Assembly (NCBI GenBank): GCA_019916065.1
Contig: CM034238.1
Coordinates: 2,320,199-2,384,198 of the forward strand
Length of the DNA: 64,000 bases
Direction: 5' to 3'
Source: Vitellaria paradoxa
Taxonomy: Eukaryota; Streptophyta; Magnoliopsida; Ericales; Sapotaceae
Shown: positions 38,997 to 50,670 of the stretch, one piece after another
Layout: every line of letters starts with the position of its first letter
How positions within the stretch are numbered: the first letter of the stretch is position 1
The notes under the pieces: model-generated
The model's input: only the letters and a program-made list of their open reading frames with translations
Told to the model about the DNA's origin: nothing
Databases searched by the model: none
Program-made: the position numbers and the translations under genes

Positions 38997-41900
38997 CTAG
39001 CCACTCGCTACGATTTCATGAATAGCATCGCTGATGGATTCATCCTCGGATCTAACAGCAAGTTTCATCGCAACTTCTTTTGGCCCATCAATTCCAAAGG
39101 ATGCCCGAACGAGCACCTTCACTTTACCCATGAAAACGCCGGACAGTAAGCAGGTGTGCGATCGTGAATTGGTTGGGACAACCTCCGTGCCCTGGGAAAC
39201 AAGAGAAGCGAAGCAGGAGAAGTTTTCTTTCAGCTTTTAGATTGGGCAGCACAGTAATGATTTCAAGGTCGTAAATCTGTCTTTTAACTTGCAACTAGTC
39301 CAGTTGAAAAAAAAAAAAAGAGGGGGGGGGGGATGCTACCTTATCAAAAGAAAAATTATAAGAAAAGACCCAAAAATTATGCGTTAGTAGCTGTTAAAGA
39401 AACCCAACAACACATAAGAGTAGGGACCTCAACCTTAAAACCTAGGTGTTAAAGTGAGGGACGTCCATCTCTTATAAGGGACAAGTAATTTTTACTTCGG
39501 GCCGATGTGAGACAACATCTAACAGCCTCCCTCACGCTAGCCCGCACGGACATAGGCTTAGCGTGGACTATGGTAAGGCCCAATTAAAAGCCCGCTCTGA
39601 TACCATGTTAAAGAAACCCAACAACACATAAGAGTAGGGGCCTCAACCTTAAAACTTAAGTTTTAAGGTTGAGGCCCCTACTCTTATGTGTTGTTGGGTT
39701 TCTTTAACAGTAGCAGTGTTTTAAATAAATTGCATCTCTATAGAGTTCTTCTTATAAAATCGGAGGCTCAAACTTAAGAGACATCATTTTGGTGGTATTT
39801 TTTAGAAAAAATTTCTAATTATGCAGCATTTGCACAAACAGGAAAATACAGAACCTTTGTTAATTTACTTTACCTCACAGGGCTGCATGCCGAGAAGGCT
39901 TATAACTGCATTAACAGCTTCTGCCAAGCTTTCCCTTGGGCCGAGCCCGTATTCATCAACCCTTTCGCAATCTGGGTCCATGCTATCCCAAGCATGCTTA
40001 AAATTAGAGACCCCCACTCTTAACATATAATCTGCCGCCACAACCTCAAGGTCCTCCAGCTGGTACTCATCTTCCACGCCATCTTCTTCAGCCTCACCAG
40101 TTGTTGGATCAACCTGCTAATACCAATTCATTAAGCTCATAAGGACAATAGCGAAGAGAACATATTAGGCATTTACAATAAACAGTACCTCTTTCACGAT
40201 GAACTTCAACACATTAGAGAACTTCCCAACTGCAGGTACTCCATCTGGTTTCTCAAATGCCACGAATGTTTGTCCTGGTGAATCGTATTGTAGAGACCTC
40301 AAAGGCTTAAAAGCTAATTCAGTAAATTCCTCGGCCTCAGAGGCATCAACAATAACAGTGACCTGGTAGGAGGCATATGAGAATTAAGTAGATGTCCCAA
40401 AATTCTTTGAAAATTTAACTTTCTAAGATGGTCATTACATTTTCCAATAATTGCTCAGGAATCGTATTTGTGCAGTTGTACTGGAACACAATGTGACTAT
40501 CAAAAATATGCTTCACAACATTAACAGCATATTCTGTTTCAGCCTCTGTAAGCTCCACTGGTGCTGAAGACTGATGTAGGAAACAGAAAATAAATTTAAC
40601 AAAAAAATCTGAATCAGCATAACATCAACAAGAGCCATAATCAGCATGTATAGATACAAGAATAATCCAGCCAAAGAACCTTAATAAGCTTCCCAAAATT
40701 TGAGAACTCCGGGATAGATGAAAGCAGCTTTTCATAAGTATCAACTGCAGATGTGGGGCCAGTTGGAGCAGCACCTAAACCAGTCGGCTTTTTACCAGGG
40801 GCTTTCTTCTCGGCAAGTGGCTGAGACTTAACCTCCTTAGGCACAGAATCAATATCAAAAGGCTCTTCTGAAGGCTCCTGAATCTGTATTGAGCAAAGCA
40901 GATGAGAAGGAAACGTCCAAAAGTGCACAATGCATGAAGAGACTGCAGCTCTCCAAAAAACACTTACGTAGTTCTTCAAACTTGTCTCCAGGTTTACCAA
41001 AGGCACATCCAGTGACCCAAAGAGAAAGTCCTTCACATCTTTATCTGTTTCGACAATTGCACCATCGCCTCCGAGCGTATTCAAATATAAGGTAGCCCTG
41101 TCACGAACCTGAAACAGATTGGCATGCACAATGCTTCCTTCCAATTAGAATGCATGACAAAGTGTGACAAACAAATACCAAACTTAAAGCAATAAAACAA
41201 GTGCATGACAAACAAATTCAATTGCATATTGAAGGATAGTTTTATGGTTGTAGGGTATGAAAATAGCAATACAACAAAAGCAACATTAACCATCATTTAC
41301 CAAATGCCAAGGAGCAATACCAAACACCAATTGACAGGAATAAGAAAAAAAAAAATACAGAGGCACTTCCACATATTTACAGGAAAAAGGAGAAGGAAAG
41401 TGGAAAATTTCAGAAATTCCATGGCTGACCATTTGAACAAACAAAACAAGGGCCAGAATAAATATAGTGAGACCAACTTCCCAAAAGAAACTCTCTCATA
41501 ATGTATTCTGTAGGCCAATCAAAAGCTGAAATTTATTGATAAATAACAGTAGCCATATACGCAAAGTTTCAAAACATTTCTCGATAAATCAAGAAGCAGT
41601 TGGACACATTTTGTTAAAAATAAACACCAAAGCCTTAGAAACTGAAACATGATAAAAAAACTCACCTCATCATCACTATCAAAGAGACAGCGTCTCAACA
41701 AAACGAATATGCGGGGCTGCAGCGATTTAGTAGAATGATATCCAAAGTTAGTAACCCGTAAGAGTCACCTAATTGATACGGAAAGAACCAAAGAAAGCAC
41801 CTTACTTTCAAGGAATCAACCATAGCACCAAACTTGGCTAATGTGCTGACAGCGCTGGCTCGAACAGTTGCATTTTCAAGTATGACGCGATTGTAAATGT

Positions 41901-44900
41901 ACCTTATGTATTTGCTTGGATCAGTGGTTTTTGGCCCCTCAACTCCAAGAAAATGGAGTATCTGGTAAATGGAATATATTCTTGTAAACTAGCCCATAGA
42001 AGTATAAGCAATACAAATGTAAAGTACGAAAAAATTAAACTGAAAATCAATAAATGATGAACCAAAAAGCTAACCTGTGTAGAAAGATATGTGAATTCAC
42101 AATCCTCAATAAACTCACATAGGTGAAGCAACCCACTTTCTTTTGCATCTGGGATGTCTCTTATGAGGATAACAATTGAATCAACAATTGCTTTTTTGTA
42201 CTCAAAACCACCTTCTTCCCTCAAAATATTGCTTAAGAAATTCATCCTTAAAAGAAAAGGAAAATCAATATATATGTATGTATCATCTAATTATTACAAG
42301 TTAAAACTAATCATTGAAGAAAAGAAGCATGGCATGAAAACTAAAGTTCAGAACAAAAATGAAGCACACATGACATAAATGAACCTCCATTTCTCAGTAA
42401 AGTTCAAGCTCACTCACAGAGATCTGTACTTGAGGGGGAACTTTAAACACAATGATCTAATGGCATCCACGACAACGATCTTAAACTCATCAGCAATATC
42501 TGACATGAAATTTGTAATTTGTTTCATCAAGCGGTCTACACTTGACTCATTGCCCGTTTTCAGTAGTGTGGTGATGGCAAGAGTGGCTATGCTTCTATTT
42601 TGATCAGAAATCAAGCTCTCCATGTCTATATTGCAATTTTGGACAGCCATTGGATGCGTCATAGCCACCTGCAAATAATTCAAATTTGGAATCAATCAGA
42701 AGTGAAATTTTTTATTACAACATTTCACTTGGAAATAAATTGGCAGGGATGGATTAGAATGCCCCCCCCCCCCGGGGGCTAATAAAATAGACGTCAACAT
42801 ACAAACTTCAATTTTCATTTGTTGAAAAAATAGCCTTTGTTTAAGGAATTAATTACACGAATACAAAAACATTAGGTAGGTTCTGATCCAAGGACAAGGA
42901 AGGAAATCCAAATCATGGAGACGAAAGGTGAACAAAGACAGCCAAAATTTACCAAAAACCACAATTTAAATACTAATCCACAATAAATCCAAGACAGACC
43001 TTTAAATTTTAAATTTTTTCCCTTTTTTTCTGTTGTAACGGTAGCTTTAAGAATATTGACCTTGTTCAAAGTGCGGACAGCAGCAAACCGAAGCACTGGC
43101 TTGGAAGAACTTAGAAAGAGCTGCAGGACAGTAATTGCCGGAGTCAGCTCTCTGCTTGTCACACCATTCAATTCTGTGATTGCCTTAGCAGCTTCAAATA
43201 TAACCATTTCTGCTTTGTGGCGGAGGCAACCCTCAAGATAGTCATAAAATGGGCGCTCTCCAGTCTGGCTGTTCATAGAAGACTCTCTGATAACCTGAAA
43301 ACATTTTTTTTTCAATGCAATAACATTGATAAATGAGGACAAGACACTTGAGACAATTAAACAACTAACGATGTATTGGCCCCTAGGGGAAGAAAATGCA
43401 CCTGGCTAGCGTAACGAATCAAGAGGCACTGAGCCAGAGGTGAACGAACAGTTCCCCTAGTCAAGCTCGTAACTAGCTTGCTAACAGCTAATCGGTCATT
43501 TTGACGAATCTGCAAATTTGGCAATCAACAACATTAAATTCTATCAAGTTATATACCACCTCATTTTATTGATCAAAAAAGTATATATCACCTCATTTTA
43601 GTCACACCTTTCTGTTCTAGAATGTAGCCTAGATAACAAATGAACTAAATCAACAAGAAAGCTTCCACAACAAAGATTTTTTGGGATATTATGAAATTGT
43701 TTATGTTATGTGGTAAGAGTAATTGCAGAAGCACCTGCAGTCCTACAAAATACAAATGCATGACAAATGCACTCGTAACAGAAGACAGCTATATATTAGG
43801 CTAGCTAGAAACCATCATCAGAGAAGGGCCTATCCACTAAAAGCAAGCATCAGACTGGAATATTCATAAATAAATAATCATCAGCTGGTTTAAGTGATTT
43901 TACTTTTGTTTATTCTTTGGGATCTTAGTTTATTTGTATTAATGGGCCTTGTCTTTTCATTGGTCAGAGGCACAACTCATCCTTCTTGCCAACACTTCAT
44001 GCTTTTGTTGATCAATGATGGAAATATTTCTGGTTCTTTTGCAATTGACATTCTATGGGTAAAGTGAAATGGAAAAATGAAAGAAAAGAAAAATATGTTC
44101 GTTAAGTAAGAATAAGAAAAGCATTTTCCAGCATATGTGAACCATAACGAACATATTTTCTTTTCTTTCTTTCTACCTTCCTTTAAAAAAAAAAACAAAG
44201 TTAGCATGCAGTGTGCACATGCAAGTGTGTATATTTGATCATTAAAAAATACATCATAATATACAAAAATATTATTAACTCACTATTATTAGACCTCCAC
44301 ATGTTTTAAAAAAATTTCTATTTTCTAAACATTTTTATGTATTCATATTTTTTTGTTGATCTCAAAATATTTCCAAAATGTTTTTGTGTCTGCGCTAATA
44401 TAATGAAATAATTTTTTTATTTTTTATTTTTATAATTGACGTGAAGTATAAAACATTAAAAAATTTTATAGAACTTCATTTTATTCTAACTTAATGAAAT
44501 TAAATAGGAAAACATTTATGAAATCATATGCTATTATTAGGACGAAAATAATTAGTTTCACAAAATTGAAGTAAATGGGAAACACTATTAAAAGATGTAA
44601 TAAGAAACACATGTACCACGTTCTTTGTGGGAGAAGATAAAAGCCATTCAGTGATTTTTTTTTTTTTTTTTTTGGCTGATAAGTAAAAGGCAATCATGAG
44701 ATTGACAAAGAAACATCTAACACATAAAATTCAAATCATTCAACCAATGTTACAATTCTCTCTCACAAGAGAAGGCATAAGGCAACCAAATTTACTCAAC
44801 CAAATATATACATATATTAGGATGAAATTGGGCAACCCATATGAAATCATGTTAATAGAACTAAAGAAAAATAAGTTTTACTAAAAATTACCACCAAAAA

Positions 44901-46873
44901 CAGAACTGAGCCCATAAGTAACAGAACTAAGTACACACATAACACTTCAGTTGATCAAATTCGCACTAATACAATAGAAGCCCTAAGCCATATATAATCA
45001 ATGGTAAATTTGCATGCTTTGGTGAGTTATCCTATGCGCACACAATCACATCTACAACCTCATGAGCAACTCATTTCCAATAGTTATTCCAATACTTAAA
45101 AAAGTTATGAACTACAATCACATCACAACATCATGTTTAAAACCAACTAGTCCGAGGTTCAAACAAAATTCTCAACATCAAGTTACAAGTCATTCATACC
45201 TGGTGGAGCAGAGCAAGGGCGTGGAACTGTACAAGTGCTGCCCTTGATTGAACAGCTTCTTGCACCTCATTACTCCACCTTTTCACAATCTCCGGGTTTG
45301 TCTATTAAACAAGTAACATATGTTAGGGCAGACAATTGAACAGGGTCAGAGGATTGCAGTATCTACCGATGCATTAGATATCAGAACAATTGAATAGCAC
45401 CTGGAGTAAATGGATTCCACTAACAAGTGCTGCACTAGAAACCACAGGATTTTTGTCTACAATTGCTTGTTTTAAGTATCTTTCAATTTGCGTTAGAAGC
45501 GTTCCATCCGTGATCCGACAAAGAACACGAATAGCATTTGCCCGATACATATCAGTCTTGCTATTCATGTCCTTCATTAGTGAGCTTGTTACAATAATGA
45601 CCTTCATCAAATAAGTAAAATTTCATTGCCTAAATTTCTTGAAAGCAAATTTGTGACGAATAAAAAAATAAAAGAAACCAATGTGAATATAACCTCATCT
45701 GCAGAGGGAGACAGCTCCTTTATTATCAAATAAACCATTCTCCTCAATCCAATATCTTTCGATTGAAACAACTTTGTTACAGCAAAGAAGACTTCCGTGG
45801 CTTCAATCTAAAATTTTAGAAACACAAACAAATCAATCCAGAAACAAAAAATAACCAACTTTATCACAGCTGCAAGTTTGAACGTTTAATAAAAAGCACC
45901 AGAAAACAAATAAATATCTGACTTTATGCCCATTTCTTAAAAGTCACAATTAAGACCTCATACTAATGTACACATAAATATGCCTAGGATGTTCATAGAT
46001 GCTAGTGAATGTGTGTAGAACAACTTGTGGCATAGAAACCTGACCTTTGTAAATGTCTCCCCCTGATTCAAAAGGTACAAGAGTTTTGTAATGACCTGAA
46101 AATGCAAACGCATACAAACCAAGACAGATAAAATCAGTATCTGAAAAAAACACCAAAAGACTGCATCTGATAGCTAAGTCGCAAAAAGGCAAAAGCACCT
46201 GTGAACATCGCCTTGCATCAAGCTGAGGATCATTGAAAACCCTAGCTTCCTGAAGGACAGCACCCTTCTCGATCCCGAGGAATGGAGAGTACTCGGCTGC
46301 GAAATGTTAAAACCAGGCAATCAACATGAGAATGTAATTCCACAAACAATAAAATAAGCATATAATCAGAAGAAAATTGCATTGTTAAGATGAGATCTCA
46401 AATGAGTTAAATGATCTAAGAACTTACCAACATGTCAACTATAAACTACTAATTTCTCTTACGACACATCGATAATCAGCACAAAAAACAAGCAATTGAC
46501 ACATCTACAACCAATTTGACAGAACAAAGACGCGACATAAGTAAAACCAATTTCCTCTGAGTTACCAGTCCGACGATTTATAACGCTAGCAGATCAACTA
46601 AATTGAATTCGTAGTTGCTATAATTCATTCAAAATCGGAACAAGAGTCTCAAACATATATACGGATCTGAAACTACCACCAACAATTTAAGCCATCGATT
46701 CAAGGATTGAAGACCAAGGACAAAATAGAACCGACCAATGGAATCAAACAAATCGCCCTACACTGACGAATAGATAGCCGTTACATGAAGAAACCAAAAA
46801 TGAAATTATCGAATTCCGAATAGGTACCTTCGTCGTCTCGGTCGTCGTCCTTCTTAACGAACGGTTGAGCCAT
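38997..46873 (-). CDS. COPG: Coatomer subunit gamma (gamma-COP)
   Basis: Subunit of the COPI coat that forms retrograde vesicles at the Golgi; gamma-COP sits in the adaptor-like subcomplex and binds cargo and ARF. Eighteen exons on the minus strand: 46873-46828, 46296-46199, 46095-46045, 45807-45694, 45601-45401, 45301-45200, 43509-43402, 43294-43061, 42668-42418, 42246-42075, 41961-41806, 41716-41666, 41108-40968, 40883-40680, 40570-40439, 40362-40189, 40113-39874, 39191-38997. All join in frame to 889 aa, close to Arabidopsis gamma-COP (886, from memory). It starts [20 protein letters not shown]. An adaptin-type alpha-solenoid fills about 20-570, a charged hinge with [10 protein letters not shown] lies near 605, and the appendage domain fills the C-terminal 250 residues. 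The last intron carries a TRIM retrotransposon. No defect in the coding sequence. Confidence 0.97.
39387..39391. repeat. Target duplication of the TRIM element, left copy
   Basis: GTAGC, repeated exactly at 39710-39714. Confidence 0.8.
39392..39709 (-). mobile_element. TRIM retrotransposon with palindromic 5' end, in the last coatomer gamma intron
   Basis: On the minus strand the parts are: a 104-bp perfect palindrome (39709-39606) in place of the 5' LTR; a primer-binding site TGGTATCAGAGC (39605-39594), matching the initiator-Met tRNA 3' end and directly following the LTR terminal CA; a short internal region; a purine-rich GTGAGGGAGGC (39535-39525); and a 133-bp 3' LTR (39524-39392) from TGTTAGATG to TTCTTTAACA. 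The internal region is only 81 bp and non-coding, which defines a TRIM. Because the 5' LTR is replaced by an inverted copy of the LTR's last 52 bp, both ends of the insert are the LTR 3' end. A 5-bp duplication GTAGC flanks it. The 3' LTR matches the palindrome arm with one substitution across about 49 bp. Confidence 0.88.
39606..39709. repeat. 104-bp perfect palindrome with no spacer
   Basis: 52-bp arms meet at CTTAAG (39655-39660), centre between 39657 and 39658. Outer bases are TGTTAAAGAAACCC and GGGTTTCTTTAACA. I checked every position by hand. Confidence 0.95.
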
Positions 46874-46998
46874 TGAGAGGTCGCCGGAACTGCAAAGATC
46901 TGTGAGACGTTGATGGAGTAACAGAGAGAAGTAAAGCTCTGTTTGGCCGAACAAGGGAACGAATGCAGATCTCGATCAAAGCATTCACTTCTACACTA

Positions 46999-47006
46999 TT
47001 TATATA
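46999..47006 (-). promoter_or_regulatory. Probable TATA box of the coatomer gamma gene
   Basis: TATATAAA on the minus strand, 126 bp upstream of the start codon at 46873. Position suggests a 5' UTR of about 95 bases. Confidence 0.5.
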
Positions 47007-48632
47007 AGCTATTTAGTACTCGTTCTTGATTTTCGTTTGTCAATAATGAAAACTCGATGAGTACTCCCCCGCAAATAAATAAATAAATAAAGCCCGATAA
47101 AAAAATATCGAAAATAAATAGTCATTGTTAATTTTCAAAAATATAAAAAAAAATATGCCACTTTTTCGGCCTAACCAAGGCACCGTTTGGTATCTAAAAA
47201 AAGCTCTAAAAAATTTCTATCACATCAACTTTTTTATTTCACTGCACGCATTACGAATTCACAATTTTTCTTACTTTATCTCATTTTTTTTCACTTTTTA
47301 TCACTCCAAACATATTCATTTCTCATTTAGTAAAAAAATATAAATTTTTTTCTGATACTATTTATCTTGAAAGGAATGCAGATAAAAGAATGCTTTGTGG
47401 TAAAAATTAAAGTATCGGTTTGCTCATAAAATAGAAAAAAAAAATTTTAGTTAATTTTTATAAATGTGAAAAATATCAATACTCTTAAATTTTAAAACAA
47501 TATTTTCAGTTCCATGTGTTTAATGTAAATTGAAAATATTAGAAAATTCAATCAAAAGCTTATGAATTTAACTTTGAATAAATTCCAAAATAACTACCTT
47601 TAATTCCTCTTGTAATTTACAACTCAAACTAAAATATTTTTTTTTTTAAATTTAATACCTCCGTTTATAACTTTATTTTAGTTCTAAGTACTTAAAATGT
47701 AAATTAAACAAATCGACCTCCGGATAAAGAGTATAATGGGCCATTTGACTAAAAAAAAAAAAAAAAAAAGAGTTTTTAACAAATTTTGTCTTATTAGTGT
47801 CACATGTCACTTTTAAAAAAAATTATGTATTTAGTTAAAATTTATAAGAATTTGAGAAAATTAGTCGAAATCTTAAATATATTTGATAAATTTTAGTGAA
47901 GAAAGTTAAAAAAATAAAATAAAAATTGATAATTGGTAAAAAATTTGTAAAAGTTTATGGAAGTCCCTTTTATATTTTATTATTTTCATTATTTTTTCCT
48001 CCTTTTTTATTTTATTATTATTTTTTTTTTCTCTTTTTCATGAAAGTAACCTTGATTATGGAAGCTGCTGAAGCCTTTGCTTCCCATAAGCTACAATTAC
48101 AGGAACTGGTGAAGGCTACGATTCCCGAATTGAAATAATTCAAAGGATCAAACAGCCATAAAATAAGGACAAATCACCAGGCTAAATTTTTTGGATTTAT
48201 GGCTAAAATGAAATAAAATTAACAATTAACGAATTAAATAAAATGAATTTAACCAATTAATAAACTAAATCAACCTATTTTCGTGATGAATTTGTTTTAA
48301 AAAAATCAACCATTCTAATGAAAAAAATCGATACCATAATAAAAAACATATATTAATAAAAAAATATATATTATGAATGAAACTTTTTTGTGCCTAAAGT
48401 TTACTTGTACAGTCAAATTAAAGATCAATTCCGAGATATTAAAATGATCTAATGATATTCATGTAATTTGATGAAAATCAAAATGATTAAATTTAAATTT
48501 TTTAAATTTTATTGCATCACATAATTACAAACAAGGTTCGTAGTGTAATCATTATAAAATAATTTTCACCTATATATATATATATATCAGTTTTATTTGT
48601 TAATAGGAAAAGTAACAAAAGATTAGATATAG

Positions 48633-48799
48633 GCCATGTTTGGTTTGCAATGGTTTGATGAAAATTTTCAAAAATCTCTATAAATTTCTGTTAACTTTAT
48701 ATCACATTAACTTTTTTCTCTCACTGTACTCATTACGAACTCTCTCCAAACCACAATTTATCTCAATTTATCTCATCTTTTCTTACTCCAAACAACCCC
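48633..48799. mobile_element. Tourist-like MITE, 167 bp
   Basis: Ends GGCCATGTTTGGTTTGC and CCAAACAACCCC lie between ATA triplets (48630-48632, 48800-48802). Same interior as 34933-35089, with TTAACTTTATATCACATTAA and CTCTCACTG. Confidence 0.75.
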
Positions 48800-49805
48800 A
48801 TAAACGTAATGCTAAGATCAAAAAAAGAAAGAAAAATAATATTTTAAAGTAAGGGAGTTTTTTATAATTTTGAAAAGAATAGGGGGATCGATGTATCTAT
48901 AATTTGAAATAGATTGGGATATTTTGTAATTTTTATATATTTAGAAAAAGTCTATAATTTTTATAATAAAATTATTTTTTTGTGTTTTTTTTAGTCCTAT
49001 TAAAGAAAAAAGTAATGGGAGGAAAAATTATTAGTAATATTTAAAAATTAATTAGAAAAAAAGGGGAAGCTGACATATTTATAGGTGTTACCTTCGTGAC
49101 ATTACACTTTTTCGTTGGATTAAAATTTAATATTCCTAATATATTTGTGTATTTTTTAATTAAAAAATATGTAAAATGTATAAGAACTGTTGAATTAAAA
49201 TTCAAAAGTCTAAACGTGCGATGCTATAAACCTAACATTAACTATATGTCAGCTTCCAAATCCAATTAACAATTGCTAATAATATTTAAAAGTAAGAGAA
49301 ATCTATGTAATTTTCAAATAATAAGGAAATTTTTTATTACACTAATATTTAGGCAATAATAGTGTAATTTATCCTGCTAAGTACATAATAATTGTATAGA
49401 GAAAAACTAACACAATAAATTCTATTAGCAATATAATTTTTTTTATAAATATAATTTAAATTAATAGGCATAAACTAAAGTGATGGTGCAGAAATTAACA
49501 ATTATGAGATAAAAATCCTAAAATGTAATTCATGGTATACAATTAAATAGCCAGACATGAAACCATTGATTATAATTAAAACTTCTTCATAATATTCATG
49601 TAAACAAATATCAGTGAGGTATTTTACAAACATGTTACTTATGACAATGAGAATCAAATCAAAGAATAAACTCGATTGATCGATTAATGGTACGAGGGGA
49701 AAATAGTTCTCTATCAAATTAAATATTTTATCAGAAAATATCATTAGCCGGAGGATGAATTAATAATAGTACTTACGTAATAAATTACTTTTTCAATGAA
49801 TTAGG

Positions 49806-50135
49806 ACTCATTTGGTTTACTTTTCTATGTTATGTTTTCTGTTTTCATTTTCTATATTCTATTTTCTATTTTCAAATCATTTTTCATTTTGTACTTTTAA
49901 AAATAAGGAGGACAGCTCAAAATTCATTTGGTTATTTGTGTTTTCAAAATTTATTTTTGAAAACTGAAAATGAGTTTACACATGAAATAAAAAATGATAA
50001 AAAGTCATTTTGATATTTTTAACAAAAAAACAAGAAAAATTTCAAAACAAAGAAAACAAAGTATTTTCTGTTTCCTCTTTTTGAAATTTTTAACATATAA
50101 AACAAAAATAGAAAATAGAAAACCAAATGCCACCT
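49806..50135. mobile_element. Second copy of the 14568-type inverted-repeat element
   Basis: Ends CTCATTTGGTTTAC and AAAACCAAATGCCACC are imperfect inverted repeats. Shares GAAAATGAGTTTACACATG and the TCAAAAC...TTTTCTGTTT blocks with 14568-14887. Confidence 0.55.
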
Positions 50136-50670
50136 TATTTTTTCAAAGTTGTAAATTTCAAAATTGTTACAGCATTCTGATAACTTTGTTTTGCTCCTCT
50201 CGTAATTCTTTTGCGGGTATACGTGAAAAGTAAACCAAATTGCAAGCAAGTACAAAATCAAAATACACATATGTCAAAATGTATATTGACCATACAGTAT
50301 ATACCAAACGCGTTACAAATTCAAATGGGTTTTAACCACAAAACCAGCGTATTAATTTAAAAAAAAAAACTGCATTAATTATATAATAAACATTGTTAGA
50401 AAATAAGAAACAACAAACTGAGTCTTGATTTAATTATCCTCCCGCAGATGGCCTTTAATTAATTTTCATTCCCATCTGCTTTCGTATTGAGCATTGCGGA
50501 TGCGTGATCTACCTCAAGCAAATAGAGAGTTAGTTCATCCATCGATCGGTCGGCCGGCGCATTCGACGTAAGAATTGCATGTAGTTGTGACCGTTCTTGT
50601 CAGCAACTATGTATATATATATATATGGCCATCGATCGATCGATCGATCTTCTTTGAGAATGTTGATGGA

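Larger units (their letters stand above)
46874..50670. other. Intergenic region between the coatomer gamma and PERK genes
   Basis: The two genes are both on the minus strand, so this contains the coatomer promoter (46874-47030) and the PERK 3' flank. The rest is A/T-rich with MITE-like pieces (about 47179-47312; 48633-48799), a copy of the 14568 element (49806-50135), and a (GATC)n tract at about 50631-50652. No gene recognised. Confidence 0.55.

Noticed and set aside
39392..39709. Cassandra-type TRIM with 5S rRNA-like LTR
   Set aside because: The LTR shows TCTCACATCGG-like sequence seen in several plant TRIMs, but I find no 5S A-box/IE/C-box order, so the Cassandra label is not supported.
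50631..50652. (GATC)n tract as a functional methylation-site cluster
   Set aside because: A simple microsatellite; Dam-type methylation has no known counterpart role in plant nuclei.
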